Assembly: GCA_904501975.1 (NCBI GenBank)
Contig: CAJGCZ010000002.1
Coordinates: 1-64,000, forward strand
Reading direction: 5' to 3'
DNA length: 64,000 nt
Source: an uncultured Akkermansia sp.
GTDB lineage: Bacteria; Verrucomicrobiota; Verrucomicrobiia; Verrucomicrobiales; Akkermansiaceae
Part shown: positions 25,089-33,944 of the stretch, piece by piece
Numbering within the stretch: position 1 is the stretch's first letter
Layout: every line of letters begins with the position of its first letter
Position numbers and translations under genes: made by a program
The notes under the pieces: generated by a model
Seen by the model: only the letters and a program-made list of their open reading frames with translations
What the model was told of the DNA's origin: nothing
The model's database searches: none

Positions 25089-26702
25089 TTACTTCCTTGA
25101 GTTAGTGGCATTAGGATGTACAAGGCCACCGGCAGCACGAATCAATTCTGCGCAGTCTTCATGACCGAAATCCAATGCGTAATAGAGTGGCGTATTGCCA
25201 TAGGCATCCGTTTGATTCACATCCACACCGGGTTGAGCCAAGAGTAAGGCAACAATATCTGCATGCCCGACTCTCGCTGCGGAATCAAGGCTTTCTCCGA
25301 GCTCGGCTCCCTTACTGAGCAATAGTTTAACAATATTCACATCACCCAGATAAGCCGCCGAGCTCAACCCGGAGCTCGGATTCGCCCCCTTATCAAGCAA
25401 GAACTGCACCATTTCCATATCCCCTCTGCCGGCAGCACCGGAAAGCGCACTATCCACATTACCACCATACTCTAAAAGTAAGCGAACAACATCAAAATGC
25501 CCCGCATCTGCGGCATGACAAATGGAGTTATGTTGCTCAGCACCCTTTTCCAACAACATTTTCACCAACTCCGTTTCGCCACATACCGCCGCATGAAATA
25601 ATGCCGCATCAAGGTTGGCTCCGTAATCTAACAACAATGTTATCATGTCCTTATCGCCCTTGGTTATGACACGTTCAAGCGAGGAATCCGGGTTTACACC
25701 ATTATCTAACAGCAGTCGCGCGACTTCCACTTGATTCTCAAATACGGCCCCTAACATTCCCTGTTCGGCAGAAGCTCCTTTCTTGAGTAAAAATCGCACC
25801 ATTTCAAGATTTCCCGCATCCGCTGCCTCATAAATGGCATCATCAGGGTTGGCACCATGAGCCAAAAGGATAGAAACCATACCCAAGTTGCCGGAACGAA
25901 CAGCTGTATCCAAGGCATAGTCAGGGGGAGCGCCTTTCTGTAAAAGCAGAGTCACAATATCCTCATGCCCTAATTCCACTGCCAAATCAAGAGTAGTGGA
26001 CGCTAAGGCAGGGTCAGCACCACGAGCCAATAAAGACTGCACCATATCTATGCGCCCCAACAGCACCGCCACGCGTAACCCCTGATTGGGGTGGCAAGCA
26101 TCATGTGCGATGACCATTTCAATAATATCCATATCGCCATGCGATAAAGCCCATGGCAAAAGAGAATAATTGATGAAATTGATATCATGATTGACATCAA
26201 GCAAAAACTTTACCACCTCTATTCTTTTACTCGCCACGGCATACATCAACCCAACGTCTGATGGGGCACCTCTCTCTAATGCCTTTTTAACGGATTCTAA
26301 ACGACCACTCAGCACGGCACCCAACATCATAGCATTGACATCGGCACCTCTTTGTAACAACTTTTCAATGAGCGGCTCATTATTGACCAAAGCCGCCCCC
26401 GAAAGAGCTAATTGAATATCAGCTCCCTGTTCTAAAAGTTTTTCGAGAGCCACTTCGTTTCCGCCGGCAGCTACACCAGTCGTCACATATCCCCCGACAA
26501 AAGGCATCTCGGAAAGCTTTGCTTGGCACAAAACAGACCATGGAAAAAGATCGCCTTTTAATCCGGACTGAAAGCTTTGATAGCGTATATCATCCGGGGA
26601 AAACAATGACTCCAACAACGCAGGCAGTTGGGCTGATGCTGATTCCGTAGCTCCGGAGGCGGCAGATAGAATCGAGATAAAGAATAAAGCAAAGCTTTTC
26701 AT
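25089..26702 (-). CDS. Large secreted ankyrin-repeat protein
   Basis: 537 residues with a signal peptide (MKSFALFFISILSAASG). From about residue 70 to 530 it is a continuous array of roughly 14 ankyrin units, e.g. GNLEMVRFLLKKGASAEQGM, GRIDMVQSLLARGADPALAS and GHFDVVRLLLEYGGNVDSAL, ending in GHEDCAELIRAAGG. Predicted periplasmic or extracellular, with a protein-binding role. Closely similar in unit style and cap to 23726-24793, pointing to tandem duplication. Confidence 0.88.
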   Translation of the reverse strand: MKSFALFFISILSAASGATESASAQLPALLESLFSPDDIRYQSFQSGLKGDLFPWSVLCQAKLSEMPFVGGYVTTGVAAGGNEVALEKLLEQGADIQLALSGAALVNNEPLIEKLLQRGADVNAMMLGAVLSGRLESVKKALERGAPSDVGLMYAVASKRIEVVKFLLDVNHDINFINYSLLPWALSHGDMDIIEMVIAHDACHPNQGLRVAVLLGRIDMVQSLLARGADPALASTTLDLAVELGHEDIVTLLLQKGAPPDYALDTAVRSGNLGMVSILLAHGANPDDAIYEAADAGNLEMVRFLLKKGASAEQGMLGAVFENQVEVARLLLDNGVNPDSSLERVITKGDKDMITLLLDYGANLDAALFHAAVCGETELVKMLLEKGAEQHNSICHAADAGHFDVVRLLLEYGGNVDSALSGAAGRGDMEMVQFLLDKGANPSSGLSSAAYLGDVNIVKLLLSKGAELGESLDSAARVGHADIVALLLAQPGVDVNQTDAYGNTPLYYALDFGHEDCAELIRAAGGLVHPNATNSRK

Positions 26703-26729
26703 GGGAGCAAAGTTAAATTATTTGGCTGA

Positions 26730-27266
26730 TTAGGGGGCATCGGGGTGCAGTTTAGCGCCACGCTCGCGCAGAACCTCGCCAATGGCCTGGGAGGCGGGAG
26801 TTTTATACTTGCCATAATGAATACGCAAGGATTCGCCGCGATGATTCAGCGCATCGATGGAGCAGCCGGCATCTAACAACAAGCGCATGATTTTGGCAGC
26901 ATCCTCAGCCGGCATATCACGGTGCGCACGGATAAGAAAGGTGTAGTCGCGGAAATAGTGGCGGAAGCGCTTTGAAGGGGCAACGGAAGCACCTTTTCGG
27001 AGCACCAGTTCCACCAAATCCGGGTCCGGATATCGCATTAGCACCGTCGCCAACAGCGTCGCACCTTTCTCCCCTACATGGCTATTGGGGTCTACTCCCT
27101 GCTCTAACAAGGCACGTATTTGCTCAGCAGACAGCGCATGCCAACAAATTTCTTCTTGAACAGCTAGGGGCGAATCCTTTGAGTTAGAAGCAGCCGACAA
27201 TGACTCGGCACAAGCAACGGAGGCACAGAACAGGGTTAAAACGATAGGGCGTACAAGCATGAACAT
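26730..27266 (-). CDS. Small secreted ankyrin-type protein
   Basis: 178 residues with a signal peptide (MLVRPIVLTLFCASVACAES from the third codon). Three to four degenerate ankyrin units: EQIRALLEQGVDPNSHVGEK, VELVLRKGASV, and AAKIMRLLLDAGCSIDALNH. It lies 27 nt upstream of the large ankyrin gene on the same strand. Start 27266 or the Met two codons later. Predicted periplasmic. Confidence 0.8.
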   Translation of the reverse strand: MFMLVRPIVLTLFCASVACAESLSAASNSKDSPLAVQEEICWHALSAEQIRALLEQGVDPNSHVGEKGATLLATVLMRYPDPDLVELVLRKGASVAPSKRFRHYFRDYTFLIRAHRDMPAEDAAKIMRLLLDAGCSIDALNHRGESLRIHYGKYKTPASQAIGEVLRERGAKLHPDAP

Positions 27267-27315
27267 ATCTTAACAAAAACGGCGCAAGATACAAGAAAAA
27301 AGTCGCACTCAGCAC

Positions 27316-27344
27316 TTGCCATCAGCAGCAAAAACAGATAGAAT
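27316..27344 (+). promoter_or_regulatory. Promoter of the B12 riboswitch operon
   Basis: TTGCCA (27316-27321), 17 bp, TAGAAT (27339-27344). The predicted start near 27351 gives a leader of about 190 nt, the longest in the window. Confidence 0.65.
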
Positions 27345-27350
27345 ATCAAC

Positions 27351-27505
27351 GGATACCCACGTATCCTGCTCCCGGAGGCGGCTAGGAAGCCGCAGGAAAT
27401 AGATGGGGAAGGCAGTGAGAATCTGCCGCTGTGCCGCAACCGTGTTGTTTGTACCCCGTACAAACTCAGTCGGAATGCCAGCCGAGGAGCAAGTCTAAAC
27501 CGGAT
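27351..27505 (+). promoter_or_regulatory. Cobalamin riboswitch
   Basis: Conserved core: GGCAGTGAGAATCTGCCGC (27411-27429), the B12-box region GCCGCTGTGCCGCAACCGTG (27425-27444), and the downstream CGGAATGCCAGCC (27471-27483). Upstream paired elements include GGCGGCTAGGAAGCCGC. It precedes a BtuB-like receptor, the usual target. The stretch before the ATG has no Shine-Dalgarno and no clear terminator, so how ligand binding blocks expression is not obvious from sequence. Confidence 0.88.
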
Positions 27506-27539
27506 TCGGCGTCACACCGACCACAGACACACAACAAAC

Positions 27540-29486
27540 ATGACATCAATCAATAAGGCTCTGCTTGGCGGAGCTTACAGCGTTGTGCCTGCTTTATTGT
27601 TCGCAGGCAAAGTATGGGCGAATATGGAAGAGAGCGAGCTTCCGCCCATCACGGTATCGGCCCACTACGGACTTGAGATACCGCGAGATAAGACAGGCGT
27701 ATCCGTCGAGGTGCTGGATATTCCGCAACTTGAGGAAGAAAGCATCTACACCGTGGCAGAAGCCTTAACCACGATTCCCGGCGTCTATATTACACCGGGC
27801 GGCGGCAGCAACCAAAAAGGCAACACGGCTCAAATCATCATCCGTGGCATGAGCTCGGATTCATATACCTCCACCATGGTGGACGGCATGCGGCTTAGCT
27901 CCAACGGAGGCGACACCATCATTACCTCCAATGTCTTAGGGCGTACGGATTTATTCTCTTTGGGCAACTTAGAAGTGGTAAAAGGCAGCCAAGGAGCCGT
28001 TTATGGCGGCGGCGCCATGGGAGGCGTGATATTAATGGAAACACCGGAAGGCAGCGGCGAGCCATCGCTCACCCTGTTTAACGAAGCAGGCAGCCACCAT
28101 TCCTACACCGGCAATGTGACCACGCAAGGGCGCATAGACGACCTAGCTTGGTTTTTAAGCACAACATACAGTCGTACGGATAACGACATGAGCCAGGCCA
28201 ACGGGAAAACATCGACACTGCGCAATGCCTTTGAATCCGAAATTTGGAACGAGGCGCTGCGCTTAGATTACTACGCTAACAAGGATACACAAATTACCTT
28301 GACGTACCGCCGCGAGGATTCGGAATACGGATACGATAGCATGGACCCGTACTGGAGCAGCTACAACACCTACCGATTCCGTAGTAACCTTGCCACACTG
28401 CGCTTACAATCTCAGTTGACTCAGCAATGGCAAAGCTCGCTCATGCTGGGCTACTACACCTTCGATGCGAAACTGGCTGAGGGCTATTTGCAAGACATGC
28501 GAAATTTCCAACTGGAATGGAAACATGCCTACCAATGGTGCAAACACCAGACGACAATAGCCACGCTTGCTTGGAATCGCAATGATTACGATTGCCTTTC
28601 CGATGGGACGGTGCATAACCAGTACCGCAATTTGGAAAATGTGCTGAGCGTGGGAGTGGAGCACATGGTAAGCCCTACAGATAACTGGGACAACACCGTG
28701 GCATTGCGTGCGGAGCACAGCAATATTCATGACGCTTTGTTGAGCATTCGAGCCGCCTCTTCCTACAGGATGAACCACGATAAGACACGCGTATTCGGCT
28801 CTGTAGGCACGGGGTATCGAGCACCTTCTGCTTTCCAGCGCAGCGATTCCAAGTTTGTGTCCGGCTACGGAGTCTATGTGGGCAATCCGAATCTCGATTG
28901 CGAAGAAAGTTTCAGCATAGACGGAGGGATTGAGCACTACCTTACCGACGCCCACAAACTGAGCGTAACGCTCTTTTATGAGCAACGCCATAAGGCTATC
29001 GGCTGCAACTGGAATACTGAGCACAATGCCTATCTCTATGAAAACATGCCCGGCCACTGGAATGTGCTGGGTACAGAAATATCGTTGTGCGGCACACTGG
29101 AGCAGCAATGGAATACGGAATACAAGCTGGCGTGGACCTATACTCAGCCCAAAACGTCTGACGACCAACAAATTCCTTCCTCCGTACGCCAATGCTGGAC
29201 GGCAGACATACACACCAGTCCGTGCAAGGAATTGACAATCGGTATGGGATTAACAGCAGCTGTAGGGCGTGCCCACTATGCGAGCACCCCCTACTCTAAG
29301 CTGGATAATTACTATAGTCTGAGACTCTATGCCCAATACAAAGTCAACGACAACATGACCTTGCATGTAGGCATTGAGAATCTTACGAACCAGAAGTTCG
29401 TAACGGAAGGTCACTACATGGATCCCGCCTATTCCTTCATCTCTGCCGGCACCTCCATTCACGCAGGCTGCACCCTGACTTTCTGA
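27540..29486 (+). CDS. TonB-dependent receptor, BtuB-like (vitamin B12)
   Basis: 648 residues: signal peptide about 1-27, TonB-box-like PPITVSAH near 36-43, plug domain (VAEALTTIPGVYITPGGG, IIIRGM, TMVDGMRL, LEVVKGSQGAVYGGGAMGGV) to about 180, then a beta barrel ending in a terminal aromatic (CTLTF). The cobalamin riboswitch directly upstream makes cobalamin or a related corrinoid the likely cargo. It overlaps the next gene (TGATG at 29484-29488). At 648 residues it is close to the BtuB length. Confidence 0.88.
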   Translation: MTSINKALLGGAYSVVPALLFAGKVWANMEESELPPITVSAHYGLEIPRDKTGVSVEVLDIPQLEEESIYTVAEALTTIPGVYITPGGGSNQKGNTAQIIIRGMSSDSYTSTMVDGMRLSSNGGDTIITSNVLGRTDLFSLGNLEVVKGSQGAVYGGGAMGGVILMETPEGSGEPSLTLFNEAGSHHSYTGNVTTQGRIDDLAWFLSTTYSRTDNDMSQANGKTSTLRNAFESEIWNEALRLDYYANKDTQITLTYRREDSEYGYDSMDPYWSSYNTYRFRSNLATLRLQSQLTQQWQSSLMLGYYTFDAKLAEGYLQDMRNFQLEWKHAYQWCKHQTTIATLAWNRNDYDCLSDGTVHNQYRNLENVLSVGVEHMVSPTDNWDNTVALRAEHSNIHDALLSIRAASSYRMNHDKTRVFGSVGTGYRAPSAFQRSDSKFVSGYGVYVGNPNLDCEESFSIDGGIEHYLTDAHKLSVTLFYEQRHKAIGCNWNTEHNAYLYENMPGHWNVLGTEISLCGTLEQQWNTEYKLAWTYTQPKTSDDQQIPSSVRQCWTADIHTSPCKELTIGMGLTAAVGRAHYASTPYSKLDNYYSLRLYAQYKVNDNMTLHVGIENLTNQKFVTEGHYMDPAYSFISAGTSIHAGCTLTF

Positions 29487-31276
29487 TGAAAAAATATCTT
29501 TTTGCTTCGGCTATCGTGGTAGCTCTAGCACTGTTGCTTTATTGGTTAGCAGGGCTGGCAACAGTATCCGATGTTCAGAATACCGGGGCCATTGCCATTA
29601 GTGAACAGCCGCCTGAAGCATACCCGCAAGACTTTGAACAGCGCTTGGGCAAGGTGCACAGCACCCGCATACAACTGCATGCGGATGATGAGGTTCCGGC
29701 AGACCTAACGTGGAGTACCTGCGACCATGTGCCGACAATCGGCTCCGAGCAAGCAACAAAGGGCGGCACCATGCGCATGAGCAATGTGGGGCCCTTCCCG
29801 TCCAATTTCTTGGCATTCGGGAGTCCGGCACCCCAATTCTTCCACTACAACCTATTTGATAGAATTGAGGTGCCCTTGGTGCGAGAGCATCCTACCACCG
29901 GAGAAACGATTCCCGGATTGGCAGAGGCATGGGCGGAGCATAACGGTGCGTTTTGGTTTCGATTAAATCCGGCAGCAAGATACAATAATGGCCGACCCGT
30001 GAGAGCCGCTGATTTTGCGTTGCGTCTGCTATTAGAGAATGACTGCGGGCAAACTCAAGCAGCAACGGTCATTAAAGAACTGCATATCTACGGTGATAAT
30101 CTGTTGGCAGTTATACCTCAGCAAGCAGCTTTGTGGGGGCACTATAAGGTTGCAGCCGTGCTTAAACCGGCAGAGCCGGGGTTTTACCGCAACTTTGGAG
30201 CCGATTATGCCACCCGATACGCACAGTTGCCACCGCCAGGCACCGGGGCTTATGTGGTAAGCAAAGTGCAAAAAGGGCGACTTATCGTGCTAAGCCGTAA
30301 CAAAAACTGGTGGGCGAAAGACTTGCCGGGCTTCCGATACACCTGCAATGCGGACCATATTGAGCACCACTTCCTGACGGATGAAGCACAAGCTTGGGAG
30401 ATGTTCATGAGGGGGAGATTAGATATGATGCAGACCCGCAACATTGTTGCCTGGCAGGAGTACGGTAACCAACTTGACAGCCGTATCGTGCGCCATCGTT
30501 TTGAGTTAAGCTACCCCATGCCTCCGTACGGAATAGCTCTCAATTCGAAAAAGCTCTCTGACTTATCGTTAAGAAAAGGCATTATGCACGCGCTGAATAT
30601 GGAGCAGGCTATCCATGTCATCTTCCGTGGCGATGCGGAACGCTTGCCTCAGTTTAGCACAGGATTCAAAACTGTTCCCTTGATAAACAAACACTATCAC
30701 TTCGATGCCCAAAAAGCACGCAACTTCTTTGCAGCAGCAGGATATACGGAGACGGGGGGCGATGGTATTTTGCGCAACAGGGAGGGCCATAAACTCAGTC
30801 TACGCTTTACGTACACCCCCAACGATAAGCTATCTACCATGGTCTCTATTCTGGCACAATACGCAGCAGAATGCGGGTTGGAAATTGTGCCGGAGGCCGT
30901 TGCGTGGCAGCAGTGCTCCCAAATGGTGGATGACGGAAGCTATGATATGACCTTTTGGGCCACCGTGGCAGACCCTATTTTGCCGAAGTACAGTCGCTTC
31001 TTCCATTCCTCAGCAAGCGGTAGCGATGCACCTTTTCACCTTAACTCAGAGGAAATCGATAGCGCCATAGGCAAGGTTGAGCAAGCCTCAACGATAGAGG
31101 AAGCCAAAGCCGCTTGCGCAGCTATGGAAAAGCTAATCCAAGAGTACGCTATTTGGCTTCCGGGATGGATGGAAAATCGTGTCAATGTGGCTGCGTGGGA
31201 TTATGTGCACTTACCGCAAAGCGGGTACAGTTGCTATGATGTGGCAGAATCTCATACCTATTGGCTAAGCAAATAA
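29486..31276 (+). CDS. Family-5 extracellular solute-binding protein (oligopeptide/YejA-like)
   Basis: 596 residues. The N-terminus is a long hydrophobic helix (about 4-26) without a lipobox cysteine, so it may stay membrane-anchored. The mature part matches SBP family 5: KGGTMRMSNVGPFPSNF, YNLFDRIEVPLV, PGLAEAWAEHNGAFWFRLNP, ARYNNGRPVRAADFALRL, LRKGIMHALNMEQAIHVIF, and a late ALCAAMEKLIQEYAIWLPGW-type region. Members usually feed ABC importers for peptides, nickel or heme. Here it sits between a B12 receptor and a TonB gene with no permease or ATPase, replacing the expected BtuF. Confidence 0.85.
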   Translation: MKKYLFASAIVVALALLLYWLAGLATVSDVQNTGAIAISEQPPEAYPQDFEQRLGKVHSTRIQLHADDEVPADLTWSTCDHVPTIGSEQATKGGTMRMSNVGPFPSNFLAFGSPAPQFFHYNLFDRIEVPLVREHPTTGETIPGLAEAWAEHNGAFWFRLNPAARYNNGRPVRAADFALRLLLENDCGQTQAATVIKELHIYGDNLLAVIPQQAALWGHYKVAAVLKPAEPGFYRNFGADYATRYAQLPPPGTGAYVVSKVQKGRLIVLSRNKNWWAKDLPGFRYTCNADHIEHHFLTDEAQAWEMFMRGRLDMMQTRNIVAWQEYGNQLDSRIVRHRFELSYPMPPYGIALNSKKLSDLSLRKGIMHALNMEQAIHVIFRGDAERLPQFSTGFKTVPLINKHYHFDAQKARNFFAAAGYTETGGDGILRNREGHKLSLRFTYTPNDKLSTMVSILAQYAAECGLEIVPEAVAWQQCSQMVDDGSYDMTFWATVADPILPKYSRFFHSSASGSDAPFHLNSEEIDSAIGKVEQASTIEEAKAACAAMEKLIQEYAIWLPGWMENRVNVAAWDYVHLPQSGYSCYDVAESHTYWLSK

Positions 31277-31278
31277 TC

Positions 31279-31971
31279 ATGTCTATTCACGTACGCCACA
31301 GCAAAAGAGCTATAAACAGGGGGCCGCTCCTTGCCTCGGCTGTAGGCGTACTGTTGGCAATCTGTGCTCATTGCCTCCATGAGCACAGATTTTGCCATCC
31401 CTTGCAACGCAAGCGCCAAGGCCCCATTTATTCCTTACTTGCAGAAAAACCAAAGAAAGAACCTATCGAGGAAAGAACGGAAAAAATAGAAGTTGCAGAA
31501 CCCTTTGAAAGAATGCCGGAAGCAGACTTCCTTATTGATACAGCTCCGCAAGCACTTCGGTTCACAGAACCGGAAAGTTTCGTTGACTCGACAACGTGTG
31601 AGGAAACAGCATTCTCGTACCCACAGTTTACACCTACCGATGCTGAACTTGCAGAGGTAGATACGCCCAAAACGACGACAAAAATAAAGGAAGTACAGCA
31701 CGAGTATATTCCACCTCAATACAAATCCACCCCGCATCCGCCCTATCCCGCAAGGCTGAGACGCAACAGAATCGAGGGCAATGTTCGGGTGCGTATCACG
31801 GTATCAGCAACGGGCTATCCTACCCTTGTGGAAATCCTCAGCTCCTCGCATCCTGACTTCGCGCAACCAACTAAAGAGAAAATTCTCAAGGACTGGGTCT
31901 TCTCTCCGGCTATGACAAACGGTCTGCCGGTAGCCGCCGTTATCACAACGACGGTATATTTTCAAATGTAA
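31279..31971 (+). CDS. TonB-family energy transducer
   Basis: 230 residues from ATG at 31279, 2 nt after the previous stop. One N-terminal membrane helix (about 17-35), a charged Glu/Pro/Thr linker (residues 50-145), and a TonB C-terminal domain: HPPYPARLRRNRIEGNVRVR, then VEILSSSHPDF and KDWVFSPA near the end. In the family it passes proton-motive energy from ExbB/ExbD to outer-membrane receptors. Being in the riboswitch operon, it is probably dedicated to the receptor at 27540. No exbBD genes in the window. Confidence 0.87.
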   Translation: MSIHVRHSKRAINRGPLLASAVGVLLAICAHCLHEHRFCHPLQRKRQGPIYSLLAEKPKKEPIEERTEKIEVAEPFERMPEADFLIDTAPQALRFTEPESFVDSTTCEETAFSYPQFTPTDAELAEVDTPKTTTKIKEVQHEYIPPQYKSTPHPPYPARLRRNRIEGNVRVRITVSATGYPTLVEILSSSHPDFAQPTKEKILKDWVFSPAMTNGLPVAAVITTTVYFQM

Positions 31972-32069
31972 TGCCGCTTAACACGGCCATTTGCACTTCA
32001 TGCTGCCCATTTAGGAGAAATAGGAGCTTTCATACGCCCTGTTTTTTTGAAATAACACGAAGTTCTTGC

Positions 32070-32098
32070 TTGACGTAGCCTAACTCGAGTGCTAATTT
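32070..32098 (+). promoter_or_regulatory. ATP synthase operon promoter
   Basis: TTGACG (32070-32075), 17 bp, TAATTT (32093-32098), then 12 nt to the atpB ATG. The leader would be about 5 nt and has no Shine-Dalgarno. Confidence 0.6.
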
Positions 32099-32110
32099 AA
32101 GAAGTGCAAC

Positions 32111-32962
32111 ATGAAAATTCTTGTACAGAAACTTACAGCTGCGGCATTAATGCTGGGCGGAGTGGCATGCGCATCGGAGCACGGTCATGCTGGATTGACA
32201 AGCGATGCCCCCATTCTTTGGGAGCTACCGATATGGCCGGGGCATACTATTCCCGTCTCCAACTCTCTCATAATGTTCACTATTGCCATTCTGTTGATTA
32301 CACTACTGCTGAGAATGGCCACCCGCAAGATGCAGCGCGTGCCCGGCGGTCTGCAAAACTTTGTAGAATGGGTGTTTGAGCTGCTGTACAATTTCGTTGA
32401 AGGTCTGACCGGCAAAAAGATTGCTCAAAAATACTTCTGGTATTTTGCAACAGTTTTCCTTTTCATTTTGGTTAGCAACTACTTGGGGCTTCTTCCCGGT
32501 GTAGGTTCCATCACCTATGCTGGCGAACCGATTTTCCGCGGTGCCAATGCCGACTTTAATGTCACGCTCTTCTTAGGCTTCTCGTATGCCATTCTCTGGT
32601 TCGTATGGGTAATGAAAGACCAAGGCCCATGGCACTTCATTACACACACATTCGGCCCTAAGGGCGGGTTGACAGGTTTTCTTAAGTATGCACTACTGCC
32701 TATCTTCTTCTTTGTAGGCCTTATTGAAATCCTTTCCATTTGCGTGCGTCCTGTAGCCTTGGCAGCACGTCTTTTCGGTAACATCTTCGCAGGTGAATCC
32801 ATCTTGGAACAAATGGGAACCATCGGCTGGTTTGCCATGCTTCCGTTCATGTTCTTGGAGGTCATTGTGGGCTTTGTACAGGCTCTTGTATTCTTAATGC
32901 TGACAGCTATTTTCCTTAAAACGCAGCTGGGCGGCGATGAGGAAGAAGAACACGCACATTGA
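32111..32962 (+). CDS. atpB: F-type ATP synthase subunit a
   Basis: 283 residues. Membrane channel subunit for protons. A signal-like N-terminus and a His-rich stretch (EHGHAG) come before the first of about six membrane helices. The essential arginine lies in ALAARLFGNIFAGE near residue 220, and the following helix carries the family's FMFLEVIVGFVQALVF. The C-terminal tail is acidic and His-ending (GGDEEEEHAH). First gene of the atpBEFHAGDC operon. Confidence 0.97.
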   Translation: MKILVQKLTAAALMLGGVACASEHGHAGLTSDAPILWELPIWPGHTIPVSNSLIMFTIAILLITLLLRMATRKMQRVPGGLQNFVEWVFELLYNFVEGLTGKKIAQKYFWYFATVFLFILVSNYLGLLPGVGSITYAGEPIFRGANADFNVTLFLGFSYAILWFVWVMKDQGPWHFITHTFGPKGGLTGFLKYALLPIFFFVGLIEILSICVRPVALAARLFGNIFAGESILEQMGTIGWFAMLPFMFLEVIVGFVQALVFLMLTAIFLKTQLGGDEEEEHAH

Positions 32963-33065
32963 TTCCGCCTATTCACCACTCACTCCTTCCTTGTTCTGCC
33001 GAATCATGCAGTAAAGACGTGACGGCAACGAGAAGACAATAACAACAAAACACAACATCATAACT

Positions 33066-33287
33066 ATGGACATCACAACACTTGCAGACGCAGCAGCTTC
33101 TGTTGACCTCACCGCCCTCAAGGCTGGTCTTGCCGTTCTTGGTGCCGGTATCGGCATTGGTTGCATCGGTATGAAAGCCGCTGAATCCACCGGCCGTAAC
33201 CCCGCCTCCTTCGGTAAGGTTCTTACTATTTCCATTCTTCTTGCCGCTCTTATTGAAGGTGTGGCATTCGTTGCAATCTTCATGTAA
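33066..33287 (+). CDS. atpE: F-type ATP synthase subunit c
   Basis: 73 residues, two helices with the polar loop ESTGRNP. The ion-carrying glutamate is in LLAALIEGVAFVAIF. The residues after it (GVA) are not the Ser-Thr pattern of sodium-binding c subunits, so proton coupling is the simple reading. First helix GAGIGIGCIGMKAAE is Gly-rich as usual. A hairpin at 33296-33323 directly follows the stop. Confidence 0.97.
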   Translation: MDITTLADAAASVDLTALKAGLAVLGAGIGIGCIGMKAAESTGRNPASFGKVLTISILLAALIEGVAFVAIFM

Positions 33288-33295
33288 GATTGATC

Positions 33296-33323
33296 GGGCT
33301 GCGTCCTGAGAACGGCGCAGCCC
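33296..33323 (+). promoter_or_regulatory. Hairpin between atpE and atpF
   Basis: GGGCTGCG (33296-33303) and CGCAGCCC (33316-33323) form a perfect 8-bp stem 8 nt after the atpE stop. Followed by CCTTCTCCC, not a U-tract, so more like an mRNA processing or stability element than a terminator. It could help raise subunit c output. Confidence 0.5.
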
Positions 33324-33380
33324 CCTTCTCCCTCTCCTACGTTCTCACGAAAATTTTCTCCAATCAACAACATAAAGCTC

Positions 33381-33902
33381 ATGTTCACACCGGTACTCGC
33401 AGCCAGCATTCAGGAACTGGCAGACAAATTCGGCTTGCACACAGATGTATTCATTGCACACACCATCGCCTTCACTGTTCTGGTGATTGTTGTGGTTAAG
33501 TTCGGCATCAAGCCCATCATGCAACAACTTGAGGAGCGCCGTGCCCGTATTGAGGAAGGCGAAGCCATGCATGCCCGCAGCGAAAAAGAACTGGCAGAAG
33601 TAAAAGCTACCGGTGAGCAGATTATTGCAGACGCCCACTCTACCGGTAAGGAAGAAATTGAGCGCGCCCGCCAAACAGCCGCTAAGCTGCAAGCTGATTT
33701 GGCAGACAAAGCCACCCAGGAAGCTCGCACCATCATTGATAACGCTAAGCAGCAAGCAGAAATGGATGTGAAGCGCGAGAAGGACGAGCTTAAGAGCGAG
33801 TTTGCCCGCCTTGTGGCTCAAGCAACGGCACAAGTAACCGGCAAGGTGCTTAGCGAGGCCGACCACAGAGCCATTAATCAAGAGGTTATCAACCACCTGT
33901 AA
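33381..33902 (+). CDS. atpF: F-type ATP synthase subunit b
   Basis: 173 residues: one N-terminal membrane helix (about 22-42, IAHTIAFTVLVIVVVKFGIK), then a long charged amphipathic helix (EERRARIEEGEAMHARSEKE onward) forming the peripheral stalk. Length and layout are normal. The C-terminal part, which meets the delta subunit, ends in DHRAINQEVINHL. Confidence 0.96.
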   Translation: MFTPVLAASIQELADKFGLHTDVFIAHTIAFTVLVIVVVKFGIKPIMQQLEERRARIEEGEAMHARSEKELAEVKATGEQIIADAHSTGKEEIERARQTAAKLQADLADKATQEARTIIDNAKQQAEMDVKREKDELKSEFARLVAQATAQVTGKVLSEADHRAINQEVINHL

Positions 33903-33944
33903 TACCGCCGCGTTTTATTCGCGAAGCGTCCACTCCAGAATCTT

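Noticed and set aside
33066..33287. Sodium-driven ATP synthase
   Set aside because: The c-subunit glutamate is followed by GVA rather than the Ser-Thr of sodium-binding subunits.
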